Shown: one piece after another, positions 44,168 through 53,534 of the stretch
Layout: each line of letters opens with the position of its first letter
How positions within the stretch are numbered: position 1 is the stretch's first letter
Origin: Hyphomonas sp. BRH_c22
Lineage (GTDB): Bacteria; Pseudomonadota; Alphaproteobacteria; Caulobacterales; Hyphomonadaceae
Direction of reading: 5' to 3'
NCBI RefSeq assembly: GCF_000961795.1
Contig: NZ_LADU01000054.1
Coordinates: 18,609 to 82,608, forward strand
DNA length: 64,000 nucleotides
Notes under the pieces: generated by a model
What the model saw: only the letters and a program-made list of their open reading frames with translations
Database searches by the model: none
Told to the model about the DNA's origin: nothing
Position numbers and translations under genes: made by a program

Positions 44168-47100
44168 TCATTCAGCCGGCATCTGGCGCCGTCCAAACAG
44201 GTAGGTCAGCGTCTTCCGCATGGGTTTCAGCGTCATGATCCGGAATACGGCCGGGGTAAAATAGAGCGCCAGCAAGGCTGAACCGGCGACACCACCGGAA
44301 ATGCCGGCCGCTAGCGGCATCCAGAATGAGTCCCCCGTCAGGAGGATGGGAACGAAGCCCCCCATCGTGGTGAGCGTGGTGGCGACGATGTGCCGGGTCG
44401 CATCCACGACAATCTCGCGCTGGGCAATGATGTCATCGGCCATGGCCGCAGGGCTGGCTTTCAGCAATGACAGAACAACGATTGAACCGTTGATCGCGAT
44501 CCCCAGCAGTCCAAGGCCGCCAATGATCGCGTTGAAGCCAAATGGCAGATTGAAAAGCCAGACACCGAAGAATGCGAGCCCGAGGGACAGGAATCCTGTA
44601 GCCAGGATCAACAGCATCATCCGGAACGAGTTGAACACAAGCATGATGGCCCCGGCCATGACGAGGACCAGCGGAATGCCCACACCGGCCAGGTTTCCGA
44701 TCGCCTCGCCGGAGTTTTCCGCTTCGCCGCCGATGCGGATGGTATAGCCCGGCGGGAGCTCAAAATCGCTGGCCTCGAGACGCGCCTGAAAGTCGGCGAA
44801 GACCGGTGCCGGAAGTGTGTAGGGATCAAGGAAGGCAAGGATCTGGTTCATGCGCTGCCCATCGCGGCGCGACACAACGGCTGTCTTGGCGTCGAGTGTC
44901 ATTGTTCCCAATGCAGATATCGGTGTGCCGTCACCGACCGTCATGGCGCGCAGGTCAGTCAATGTACCTCGCCGGCTATCGGGGCCGATGACGATGACGG
45001 GCAATTCTTCGGTACCTTCAACAATCGACCCGGCGCGAACGCCTTCCAGTTCGGCATTCATCGCCGAAGCCAGTTCGGTCAGGCGTTGTCCGGCAAGTGC
45101 GGAGGCAGATTCGTCTGCCTTCAGGCTGACGGTCGGGGCGCCGAGTTCGAGCGACGCGACGGTATACGTTACGCCGGGCGTCTGTGCCAGAATGGTTCGG
45201 GCTTCGTCGCCAAGACGGCCGAGCGTTTCAAAATCATTGCCCATGATTGTGAAATCGATGGGCGCGTCGGCGGGAGGCCCTTGCTCGAACGGCAATGCAA
45301 GGAACCGCGCGCCGGGAAACGCGTCACGCATCTCGTGTTGTACCCTGGCAACGATCTCATGCGTCCGCTCATTGCCGTCCAGCTGGACCCAGCCGGCGGC
45401 AAAGCCTTCCACGCCCTCGGTATTGTCAATCATGTTGTAGTAAACGCGCGGCGACGGCTCGCCCAACACCCAGGTGACTGACTGCACGCCTTCCATCGCC
45501 TCGATAAGTTCGCTCGCATACTGTGTCGACGCGATCGTATCGGAGAGATTGGCTTCAGGGGGCAACTGCATCGAAATCTGGAACTGGTCCCGCTCCGTTT
45601 GCGGAAAGAATTGCGAGGGCAATTGTCCGACCAGATAGAATCCCAGAATGGCTGGCGCGATGCTCAGCACGATTCCCAAGGGCGGAAAGCGTAGAACGGC
45701 TTCGATCGTTGCCCGGTATCCGTCGGCGATGAAGTCGATCGTGACGCCGTCACGCCACCAGCGGCGAGGCCTTCTGGCCATGCCCGTTTCCCAGCCGCGT
45801 GTCCGGTCGAACCAGCCCGCCATTGCCGGGATCAGTGTCATCGAGACGATGAATGACGCGGAGATCGAGAAGACAACCGACAGGCCAATCATGCCAATGA
45901 ACTCACCCGCGCCACCCGGCAAGAGAGCGATCGGGGCAAACGCGAGGGCGGTCGTCAGCGTCGAGGCTGCGAGCGGGGCAAACAAGTGGCGCAGGCTCTT
46001 GTCTATCGCCTGTGCGCGCGATGAGCCGCGGGCGCGCATCTGGTCGAAATCGTCGACAACGACGATGGCGTTGTCGATGAGCAGACCCAGCGAAATGACG
46101 AGGCCGGTGACCGACATCTGGTGCAGAGGGTGTCCAAACACCTTGAACAGGATGAGGACGAGCGCAACCGTCAACGGAATGGCTGACCCGACCACCAGTG
46201 CCGACCGCCAGCCCATCGTGAAGAACAGGACCACGAACACGATACCGGCAGACATCAGCAGGTTTTTGGCGAGGCCATTCAGGCGCGCATTGGTATACTT
46301 GCTCTGGTCGAAAACCGTTTCGATACGCAGCCCCGGCGGGGCATTCTGAGCGAAATCGTGGACGACCTGCTGCGCGGTTGCCGCCCACTTGTCCACACGC
46401 TGGTCGTCGGAAATGAACGCGCCTACAAAAATGGACCGTTTTCCGTTCTCCAGCGCCATGCGGACGGGCGGATATTCGAACCCCTTCTGGACGGTCGCGA
46501 CGTCACTCACCCGCACTTCGGAACCGTCCGGACGCTGTACCAGCGGAACGGAACGAATGCGGGAAATGTTTTCAAACTCGCCGCCGACTTCCAGGCCCAC
46601 ATTGCCACCATCGGAGCGCAGGCGCCCTGCGGGTGTCTTGCTGTCTGCCGATGCGACCAGTGACGCGGCCTGCCGAACGGTCAGGCCGGCAGCGGACAGA
46701 GCTTCCGGGTCGACGACGATGCGGATTTCTTCAGCGGGAACGCCAAACAGGTCGGTCAGTTCGGTGCCGGGCAGGCGCTGGAACCGGTCTTGCAGGTCAA
46801 GCGCCATGCGGCGCATCACGGCAAGGGGGGGCTCCCCCTCTCCTTCCCATACCAGCCCGACCACCAAGGTGGCCGCACCGACATACTGGCGATGGATTTC
46901 GGGCGTGTTTGTGCCCGCGGGAAACTGCGACTCCGCAAACGCGACCTTCTGGCGGATCAGCGTCCAGGCATCGTCGACTTCGGCCTCAGTGAGATCCTCA
47001 CGCACCTGCAGGCTGACTTGCGACACGCCCGGCCGGGAGACGGACTGGATTTCATCGACCTCCGGCAGCTCCATCAGGGCCGCCTCGATCGGCTGTGTGA

Positions 47101-47281
47101 CGAGCGCCTCCATGCGTTCGGCGTCAGCACCGGGCAGCGTGGTCAGGATGAAACCATACCGTTCGATCAGCGTCGGGTCTTCCTGCCGGCCCAGTGAAAA
47201 CATCGCGCCAATACCACCAATCAGGATGACCATCATGGTGAGAATCGCGAGGCGTGGGAGGCGGAAGAATATGGTGCGCAT
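44168..47281 (-). CDS. RND efflux transporter permease
   Basis: 1037-residue inner-membrane pump of the HAE type, usual length, with twelve membrane segments and two large periplasmic loops. The proton-relay segment of the fourth helix is ISLGLLIDNAIVVVDDFD. The start is MRTIFFRLPRLAILTMMVIL. Together with the adaptor gene immediately upstream it should export hydrophobic or toxic compounds. No outer-membrane channel gene is adjacent, so a shared TolC-type channel is probably used. Confidence 0.95.
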   Translation of the reverse strand: MRTIFFRLPRLAILTMMVILIGGIGAMFSLGRQEDPTLIERYGFILTTLPGADAERMEALVTQPIEAALMELPEVDEIQSVSRPGVSQVSLQVREDLTEAEVDDAWTLIRQKVAFAESQFPAGTNTPEIHRQYVGAATLVVGLVWEGEGEPPLAVMRRMALDLQDRFQRLPGTELTDLFGVPAEEIRIVVDPEALSAAGLTVRQAASLVASADSKTPAGRLRSDGGNVGLEVGGEFENISRIRSVPLVQRPDGSEVRVSDVATVQKGFEYPPVRMALENGKRSIFVGAFISDDQRVDKWAATAQQVVHDFAQNAPPGLRIETVFDQSKYTNARLNGLAKNLLMSAGIVFVVLFFTMGWRSALVVGSAIPLTVALVLILFKVFGHPLHQMSVTGLVISLGLLIDNAIVVVDDFDQMRARGSSRAQAIDKSLRHLFAPLAASTLTTALAFAPIALLPGGAGEFIGMIGLSVVFSISASFIVSMTLIPAMAGWFDRTRGWETGMARRPRRWWRDGVTIDFIADGYRATIEAVLRFPPLGIVLSIAPAILGFYLVGQLPSQFFPQTERDQFQISMQLPPEANLSDTIASTQYASELIEAMEGVQSVTWVLGEPSPRVYYNMIDNTEGVEGFAAGWVQLDGNERTHEIVARVQHEMRDAFPGARFLALPFEQGPPADAPIDFTIMGNDFETLGRLGDEARTILAQTPGVTYTVASLELGAPTVSLKADESASALAGQRLTELASAMNAELEGVRAGSIVEGTEELPVIVIGPDSRRGTLTDLRAMTVGDGTPISALGTMTLDAKTAVVSRRDGQRMNQILAFLDPYTLPAPVFADFQARLEASDFELPPGYTIRIGGEAENSGEAIGNLAGVGIPLVLVMAGAIMLVFNSFRMMLLILATGFLSLGLAFFGVWLFNLPFGFNAIIGGLGLLGIAINGSIVVLSLLKASPAAMADDIIAQREIVVDATRHIVATTLTTMGGFVPILLTGDSFWMPLAAGISGGVAGSALLALYFTPAVFRIMTLKPMRKTLTYLFGRRQMPAE

Positions 47282-47295
47282 GGCGGCCCGGCCCC

Positions 47296-48480
47296 TCAGC
47301 CTTCGTTCGGCGCGTCAGCGCTGGTGGCATCGCGCGGTATCACCGGCATGCCGGGGGCAATCCGCTGCAGACCGTCAACGATAACGCGGTCGCCCTCCTG
47401 AACGGGCCCGCGAACGAAACCGCGGCCGCCTTCCGAATGCACCATCTCCACGGGCCGCGGCTCGGCGCGCCAGCCAGCATCGGATGGCGCCGCCACAAAC
47501 ACCGTCCATAGCCCCCGCGAACCGGTGGACATGGCTTTGACCGGCACCCAGAAGCCCGGCTCGTCAATCTCGCGCTCCATGGACAGCCGCACGACGGCCC
47601 CTGCCGGCAGCTCGCCCGGGTTTTCGATGTCGAATACGGCGGTCACTGTGCGCCGGTCGGCATCGATGACCCCCGTGACCGTGCGCAGAATGGCATCGAC
47701 TGTGCCGGTATCGGCAATGAGTTTATAGGTTTCGCCGGGGTTCAACCGCGCCGCACTGACAGCCGGAAGGCCGATCTTGGCTTCCAGATGCCCCGCCTCA
47801 ACCAGTTCGAGGATCAATGTTCCCGGTCCGGCGATGGCGCCCTCATCCACCATGCGGGCCGTCACCACCCCGTCGAAGGGCGCGGTGATGCGTGCAAGAT
47901 CGATCTGGACGCGCAACGTATCGGCCTGGGCCCGGGCCGCTTCAATACGCGCCATGGACGTGTTTGCCTGCGCTTCCGCTTCGTCGACCCGCTGCTGGGA
48001 GACGTGTCCCTGGAGTTTCAATGTCCGTTGGCGTTCAACCGTATTCAATGCCAGTGAATGCGCGGCGCGCGCTTCCTCGACAACCGCCTGGGCGGATGCC
48101 AGCTGCGCGCCGAGGCTGCGCGTATCAAGCCGAGCGAGGGTTGCGCCTTGTTTGACCCGGTCGCCGACATCCGCAGCAATCAAATCAATGCGCCCGCCAC
48201 TCGAAAACCCGAGCTGGCTTTTGCGGCGGGCTTCGGCGAGCCCGCTGAACGTCTCATCGATCCGGAACTCACTGGCCAGACGCACGGGCATGACCGAGAC
48301 GGCCAGCGGATCGGGCGCCACGGAGGCAACTTTGGGACCTTCAGCGCTGCGCAACTGCACGGCCGCATACATCAGGCCTGCCGCCGCCAGGCAAAGGATC
48401 ACAAGGAAGATGACCCCCTTCAGGAAGGTCGGGCGTTTCTCGCGGGCCTCGTCGCCCTGATAGTAATCGGAAGGCGTCAT
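47296..48480 (-). CDS. RND efflux periplasmic adaptor (membrane fusion protein)
   Basis: 394 residues. A single N-terminal membrane segment (VIFLVILCLAAAGLMYAAVQ, about 24-43) anchors it. The biotinyl-lipoyl-like domains flank a coiled coil (residues about 120-200, ASAQAVVEEARAAHSLALN), and beta-barrel parts follow (ITAPFDGVVTARMVDEGAIA). It links the RND permease to the outer membrane channel. Gap to the permease is 14 bases and to the TetR gene 4 bases, so the three form one operon. Confidence 0.93.
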   Translation of the reverse strand: MTPSDYYQGDEAREKRPTFLKGVIFLVILCLAAAGLMYAAVQLRSAEGPKVASVAPDPLAVSVMPVRLASEFRIDETFSGLAEARRKSQLGFSSGGRIDLIAADVGDRVKQGATLARLDTRSLGAQLASAQAVVEEARAAHSLALNTVERQRTLKLQGHVSQQRVDEAEAQANTSMARIEAARAQADTLRVQIDLARITAPFDGVVTARMVDEGAIAGPGTLILELVEAGHLEAKIGLPAVSAARLNPGETYKLIADTGTVDAILRTVTGVIDADRRTVTAVFDIENPGELPAGAVVRLSMEREIDEPGFWVPVKAMSTGSRGLWTVFVAAPSDAGWRAEPRPVEMVHSEGGRGFVRGPVQEGDRVIVDGLQRIAPGMPVIPRDATSADAPNEG

Positions 48481-48484
48481 GGTC

Positions 48485-49189
48485 TCAGTCCTCGAGAGTC
48501 AAATGAGTTTGCCGCGCCAAAGCGGGCCTTTGCAATCCCCGAAACACCAGGTCAGCGTGGAATGCGATAAATGTACTTGCCGGCACGGGCGGATTTGAAG
48601 GCGACAGCGCAGAAACGTTCGGCATGTGGGTTATCAGCTGCGCCAGACCGTGGGACGCCGCCCAGACCGACTTGGCGGAGAGGAATGGGTCCAGGGCGGG
48701 ATCGAATACATTCAGTGACTGCCCCTCGCGAACCATCTCAACGAGAATGTTGAACGCCCGCCCCTTGTAGGTCTTTTCGAAGTCTTCCCATTTCTGGGGC
48801 GGGGTCTGCGTATCGTGATCGGTAACAAGGGGGCCGGAAAAGGCCGCCGCGTAATGATGCGGGCGCTCCATGGCCGTTTCAATGTAGGTTGAGACGCAGG
48901 CCCTTCCGCGTTGCGCGAAAGGCGCATCGGCACAGGATATCCTGTCGACCCGGGCCAGGAGTCGCTCAAAGAACGCTTCCTTGAGCTCGTCAATCAGCGC
49001 CTCCTTGGAGCCGAAATACTTGTAGATGGCGGACGGCGAGTAATCGATTTCTTCGGCGAGCCGCCGAATGGAGAGACCGGTCTCGCCTTCCGACGCGAAG
49101 ACCCGCTCGGCTGCATCGATAATGGCGCCGCGCACTTTCAGCCGACGGCGCTCGGCCGGCGTAGGCTCAAGGGATAGGTCAGAAGGCAT
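48485..49189 (-). CDS. TetR/AcrR family regulator of the efflux operon
   Basis: 234 residues. The DNA-binding domain is about residues 18-65: IIDAAERVFASEGETGLSIR then RLAEEIDYSPSAIYKYFGSK. The rest is the ligand-binding and dimer part. First gene of the efflux operon with the adaptor 4 bases downstream. The palindrome GTGAACGCCGTTCAC lies 35 bases upstream of its start (49224-49238) and is the probable operator, so it should repress its own operon and possibly the divergent nitroreductase gene. Confidence 0.94.
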   Translation of the reverse strand: MPSDLSLEPTPAERRRLKVRGAIIDAAERVFASEGETGLSIRRLAEEIDYSPSAIYKYFGSKEALIDELKEAFFERLLARVDRISCADAPFAQRGRACVSTYIETAMERPHHYAAAFSGPLVTDHDTQTPPQKWEDFEKTYKGRAFNILVEMVREGQSLNVFDPALDPFLSAKSVWAASHGLAQLITHMPNVSALSPSNPPVPASTFIAFHADLVFRGLQRPALARQTHLTLED

Positions 49190-49223
49190 GAAGCTGAATC
49201 TACCGCGGATGAATGTTCAAAAA

Positions 49224-49238
49224 GTGAACGCCGTTCAC
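49224..49238. promoter_or_regulatory. probable TetR operator
   Basis: GTGAAC (49224-49229), GCC, GTTCAC (49233-49238): a perfect inverted repeat between the TetR gene and the divergent nitroreductase gene. A partial second half, GTTCA, lies 10 bases to the left. Size and position fit a dimeric TetR site covering the regulator's own promoter. Confidence 0.65.
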
Positions 49239-49326
49239 TCATCTAGGCTCCGCCCCTGCCCCCGACAAGCAGAAACATGGAAGCTTGCCTCTTTCGGGAG
49301 TCAGACCGGCTAGCTATGTAGCGTCC

Positions 49327-49962
49327 ATGTCACACATGTTCCCCCCTGCCCCCCCGGTCGGCACCACCATGCTGCCCGCACGTCCCAGTGCAGACGCCCG
49401 CGCCCTCCTCGCGCTGCGCCGGTCCGCCAGCAAGCATCACCTGACCGAACCGGGGCCTTCCCCCGACGCGCTGGATGAATTGCTGCGCGTTGCAGCCCGG
49501 GTTCCCGACCACCGCAAACTGTCTCCGTGGCGTTTCATCACCTTTGAAGGCGAAGCCAGAACGGCATTCGGCAAGCATCTGGCTCGCATCCATGATGCGA
49601 ATACGCCGGGCGCAGAGTCCCGGGACATTCTCGAAGCTGCAGGCCTGCCCATGCGCGCACCTGTTGTGGTCGCGGTGATTTCGTCGCCCGACCGAACGCA
49701 TAAAACACCCGTCTGGGAGCAGGAATTGTCAGCCGGTGCGGTGTGCCAAAACCTTCTGCTGGCCGCAAATGCGGCTGGCTGGGGCGGTGTCTGGCTGTCC
49801 GAATGGATGGCATTCAATCCCGAAGTGGCCAGGCTGCTTGGCCTGACTGACGACGAGCGCATTGCAGGGTTCATCTATCTTGGAACGGCCACGATGGGCT
49901 GCCCGGAACGGCCACGGCCCGACATGAGCGAGAAGATCACCCGGTGGGCGCCGCCGACGTGA
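49327..49962 (+). CDS. nitroreductase family protein (YdjA-like)
   Basis: Flavin-dependent oxidoreductase of about 211 residues. FMN-binding parts are VAARVPDHRKLSPWRFITFE, LLAANAAGWGGVWLSEWMAF and FIYLGTATMGCPERPRP, matching the YdjA-type group. ATG at 49327 is preferred; an ATG at 49369 (MLPARPSADARALL) would also leave the whole domain. Divergent from the TetR gene with a shared operator region, so it could be co-regulated with the efflux pump. Confidence 0.9.
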   Translation: MSHMFPPAPPVGTTMLPARPSADARALLALRRSASKHHLTEPGPSPDALDELLRVAARVPDHRKLSPWRFITFEGEARTAFGKHLARIHDANTPGAESRDILEAAGLPMRAPVVVAVISSPDRTHKTPVWEQELSAGAVCQNLLLAANAAGWGGVWLSEWMAFNPEVARLLGLTDDERIAGFIYLGTATMGCPERPRPDMSEKITRWAPPT

Positions 49963-49964
49963 CC

Positions 49965-50432
49965 TCAGCCCCGGCCGCGATAGCTCGCAACGCCCGTGTC
50001 CGGTACGTATAGTCCTGCAGGCACATCGCCGGATTGCCAGAATACGTCGATCGGTATCCCGCCGCGCGGGTACCAGTAGGCCGAAATCCGGAGCCATTTT
50101 GCTTCGGTGAATTCCTGAATGCGCTTGCCGATTGCCACGGAGCAATCCTCGTGGAATGCGCCATGATTGCGGAAGCTTGTCAGATAGAGCTTGAGACTCT
50201 TGCTTTCGACCAGCCATTCCCCGGGCGCATAGTCGATGACGATATGTGCAAAATCCGGCTGTCCCGTAACCGGGCAAAGCGATGTGAACTCGGGCGCAAC
50301 AAAGCGCGTCAGGTAGAGCGTGCCGGCATGGGGATTCGGGACGCGTTCAAGGCGAGCCTCTTCCGGCGTCTGGGGCGCGCTGGTCTGCTGGCCGAGCTGG
50401 CCAAGCCCCTGATAGATCGGATTGTCAGCCAT
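49965..50432 (-). CDS. queF: NADPH-dependent 7-cyano-7-deazaguanine reductase
   Basis: Reduces preQ0 to preQ1 in queuosine tRNA modification. 155 residues, the short unimodular form. Catalytic C53 and D60 are in [11 protein letters not shown]; the QueF motif [15 protein letters not shown] follows. C-terminal [17 protein letters not shown] completes the family pattern. Its start overlaps the end of the antiporter gene by 8 bases, so the two are probably coupled. Confidence 0.96.
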   Translation of the reverse strand: MADNPIYQGLGQLGQQTSAPQTPEEARLERVPNPHAGTLYLTRFVAPEFTSLCPVTGQPDFAHIVIDYAPGEWLVESKSLKLYLTSFRNHGAFHEDCSVAIGKRIQEFTEAKWLRISAYWYPRGGIPIDVFWQSGDVPAGLYVPDTGVASYRGRG

Positions 50433-51444
50433 AAGGGATGATTCCTGGGACAGGGATTAGGTCGAACAAGAGACCGAAATAGAGCACATAGGCGAGCAGG
50501 AGAACCGCACCTTCCCACCGTGCGATGCGTTTTCCCGTCATCGCGAAAAGCATGAGCAGGAAGACCGACAGGATCAGCGCACCAATGTCGGTGGACGAAA
50601 TGATGCTCGACGCCCGCCCCTGTGACATCGCTTCAACCGCGATATCACCGCGCAAGGTGAATGGATGGACGACTGCCGTTACGCCGAGAATGCCGAGCAC
50701 GTTGAAAATATTGGACCCGATGACGTTGCCTAGCGCCACATCCGATTTGCCGCGATAGGCCGCCACGACAGACGTCACAAGCTCTGGCAGGCTGGTGCCG
50801 ACCGCCACAATCGTGAGGCCGATGACCGTTTCGCTGATACCCAGGTCTCGCGCAATGACCACGCCGCCATCGACCAGCAACCGGGCGCCCAGAACAACGC
50901 CGACCAGTCCTCCCAGCGCGATCAGCAGGCCCACAAACAAGCCGTAGTGCGCCTCAACCACTTCACCTTCAGCAGCATGCATGGCAGCGGCCTCACTGCC
51001 CCGACGCTGATCCGCGATGAAGGAATATGTCAGGTAAGCAAGCAGAAGGCCGAGCAGACCGATGCCAACTGGCCTTGTAAACATGTCAAACCAGATCAGC
51101 GCACAGAGAAGCGCTGTCACAGCCAGCATGATCATGCCGTCACGCGCCAGAGCCCGCGGATTGGTCAGAATGGGGCGAATGACGGCCGCAAGGCCGAGCA
51201 CGAGCAGGATATTGGCAATATTCGACCCGACCACGTTGCCCACGGCAATCCCGACGGCATCCTGCCCGATCGCCCGCAGGCTGGTGACCAGTTCCGGAAC
51301 CGATGTGCCGAAACCGACAAGTGTCAGGCCGATGACCAGTTCCGAAATGTTGAGCTTGCGCGCAACACTGACCGAGCCGCGCACGAGTGCCTCGCCGCCA
51401 ATGAAAAGCAGAATTAGGCCACCCAGGACCATAAGGTACGTCAT
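50425..51444 (-). CDS. calcium/sodium antiporter, CaCA family
   Basis: 339-residue inner-membrane exchanger with two homologous halves of about five membrane segments. The repeated ion-binding motifs are [14 protein letters not shown] and [20 protein letters not shown], followed by [17 protein letters not shown] and [16 protein letters not shown]. This pattern is YrbG-like. ATG at 51444 ([10 protein letters not shown]) is preferred over an in-frame start at 51474. Upstream of queF. Confidence 0.93.
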   Translation of the reverse strand: MTYLMVLGGLILLFIGGEALVRGSVSVARKLNISELVIGLTLVGFGTSVPELVTSLRAIGQDAVGIAVGNVVGSNIANILLVLGLAAVIRPILTNPRALARDGMIMLAVTALLCALIWFDMFTRPVGIGLLGLLLAYLTYSFIADQRRGSEAAAMHAAEGEVVEAHYGLFVGLLIALGGLVGVVLGARLLVDGGVVIARDLGISETVIGLTIVAVGTSLPELVTSVVAAYRGKSDVALGNVIGSNIFNVLGILGVTAVVHPFTLRGDIAVEAMSQGRASSIISSTDIGALILSVFLLMLFAMTGKRIARWEGAVLLLAYVLYFGLLFDLIPVPGIIPYG

Positions 51445-51689
51445 CAATTGCCCCGCAAGAATTCGATCTGCCAATCATAGGGCGTGTGCAGGCTGGCTGG
51501 CAAACGGAGAGTGCTGTGCGCGCTGCAGTCGCCCGAACACCGTGGAGTGCGCTGATTTCCGCCCGGAAAATCCCGTTAACCTGCAGCGTTCGGGGCGAAA
51601 ATGGCCGTAACAGCGCCTATCTTCACGTCAGACAGGCCCGTTCAGCCTTCATTTAGGGAAACTGGCGCAATCCTCGCATTCAGATCCGG

Positions 51690-53534
51690 ATGGTAAATTC
51701 TTCGATGGCACAACGGCTTACCCGCCTGACGACAGTAGCCGGCAGCGTCCTGACGCACCCGGCAACTGGCGTGTGCCTTTTGGGAGCGGTCACCGCGTGC
51801 GCCAATTTTCCCGGAACCAATGGAAACGGCATTGGCGCGAGCCCTCGCCAGGTGCCTGTCGAGGTCGATGGCGTACCGGCTGGCCTTGAGGCCAGGGCAA
51901 AGACCGTGCTCGAAACGGATGTTGCGGCGCCGCGCAGCGTGCTGGAAGCGCGCAACCGGGCAAGCACGTCGGCGGATACGCTGGAAGAGTTTCTCGCGTC
52001 CGAGGGTTATCTCGCGGCAGACGTGTCGCCCGCGCTGGTCGAATCGATCGAAACAAAGCCGCGCCTGGACGTGTCGGCGGGTGACCTGTTCCGCGTCGCT
52101 TCCGTGACCGTGAACGTCGACACACCGGTTGGCGATGCCCTGCAGGCCAGACTTGATGCGGAGAAAGAAACGCTTTCACCCGGAGCCCCGGCCCGGACCT
52201 CAGACATTGAAGACCTCGACCGCCGGCTGGTGCGTGCCTTGCGGGATCGTGGTCATGCCTTTGCCGAAAGCGATCGCATTGATGTGCTGGCATCGCGCAA
52301 GGACAAGACCGTCGAACTGACCTACGCTTTACGGCCAGGACCATTCGTACGTCTCGGCGACATGGTATTAACGGAGACCGGCAGCACGGATGCCGATGCG
52401 ATCCGCGTCTTCCGCACATGGACGCCGGGGGATCCCTATTCCGCCGACAAGATTGACCAACTTCGACTGCGGCTGCGCAGCAGCGGCCTGTTCGACGGCA
52501 TCGGCGTGGAAGTGTCTGCGTCACCTGACGATGATGGTCTCTATCCGGTCAATCTTACCTTGAGTGAAGCCAAGCGCCGCTCGATCGGTGCGGGTGTCAC
52601 AGCCTCAACCACCGACGGTGTTGGCGCTGATGCCTTCTGGGAGCGCCGGAACATTACCGGTGCCGGCGATACACTCCGTGTACAAGCCGAAGTCGCAACG
52701 CTCGCGCGGGAGCTGGCCACAACCTATAGCCGCCCCAATATCGGCCGGTACGGACGCACACTGACCGCCGAGGCCGGCATACGCGGCGAAGAGACGGACG
52801 CCTACGATTTGCAGGGCATCAAGTTTGGCGCTGCCCTTTCGCAGCCGTTCAACAAGAACTTCACGCTGTCGGCCGGGGCGTCGATCGACGCCACCCGCAC
52901 CAAGGAACTGCGTCTTCGCGCACTTCTCGACCCCCGTGAACTCTACACGATCTCGTTCCCGCTCGCCGCAACCTACTCGACAGTGAAAGAGCCGCTGGAT
53001 CCGCAATCGGGGCGCAGGGCCTTTCTGGGTGTTGAACCCGGCCTGTCACTCGGCGACGCGACCGCTGGATATACGCGGATGCTTCTGTCGGGATCGACTT
53101 ATCACAAGATTAGCGACGGCCCGTTCGTCGCCGCCCTGCGGGGCCAGTTCGGCGCCTTCTTCGGATCTGATTCTGTACCGCTGGACCGATTGTTCTTTGC
53201 CGGTGGCGGCGGGTCGGTTCGCGGGTTCGAATACCAGAGCCTGTCCCCCCGGGATTCAACCGGCGCACTGGTCGGGGGACGCAGCCTGTTCGACGTGTCA
53301 GCGGAACTGCGCTGGCGCCGGAGCGAGAGGCGCGGATACGTGCTGTTTGTCGATAGCGGCGCGGCAGCAAATAACGTCGACGACGTGTTCGGTGAGCTGC
53401 GCACAGCCGTAGGCGCTGGCTTTCGATATTATCCTGGCTTCGGCCCAATTCGAGTCGATATCGCAACCCCACTCGACCGGCGCGACGGGGAAGACCCTGT
53501 CCAGTTCTATGTCTCGATCGGGCAATCCTTCTGA
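51690..53534 (+). CDS. tamA: TamA-like outer-membrane assembly protein (Omp85 family)
   Basis: 614 residues: signal sequence, POTRA domains (about 55-260) and a 16-strand beta-barrel (about 300-614) ending GQSF with a C-terminal Phe. The barrel holds AGGGGSVRGFEYQSL, the Omp85 VRGF/Y signature. It works with TamB to insert autotransporters and other outer-membrane proteins. The leader CLLGAVTACANF contains a lipobox-like VTAC, unusual for TamA. Its stop TGA overlaps the tamB ATG (TGATG). Confidence 0.93.
   Translation: MVNSSMAQRLTRLTTVAGSVLTHPATGVCLLGAVTACANFPGTNGNGIGASPRQVPVEVDGVPAGLEARAKTVLETDVAAPRSVLEARNRASTSADTLEEFLASEGYLAADVSPALVESIETKPRLDVSAGDLFRVASVTVNVDTPVGDALQARLDAEKETLSPGAPARTSDIEDLDRRLVRALRDRGHAFAESDRIDVLASRKDKTVELTYALRPGPFVRLGDMVLTETGSTDADAIRVFRTWTPGDPYSADKIDQLRLRLRSSGLFDGIGVEVSASPDDDGLYPVNLTLSEAKRRSIGAGVTASTTDGVGADAFWERRNITGAGDTLRVQAEVATLARELATTYSRPNIGRYGRTLTAEAGIRGEETDAYDLQGIKFGAALSQPFNKNFTLSAGASIDATRTKELRLRALLDPRELYTISFPLAATYSTVKEPLDPQSGRRAFLGVEPGLSLGDATAGYTRMLLSGSTYHKISDGPFVAALRGQFGAFFGSDSVPLDRLFFAGGGGSVRGFEYQSLSPRDSTGALVGGRSLFDVSAELRWRRSERRGYVLFVDSGAAANNVDDVFGELRTAVGAGFRYYPGFGPIRVDIATPLDRRDGEDPVQFYVSIGQSF

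Noticed and set aside
44168..49189. heavy-metal (CusA/CzcA-type) efflux system
   Set aside because: The permease sequence and TetR control fit the HAE drug type; no metal-binding Met/His clusters or metal regulator were seen.
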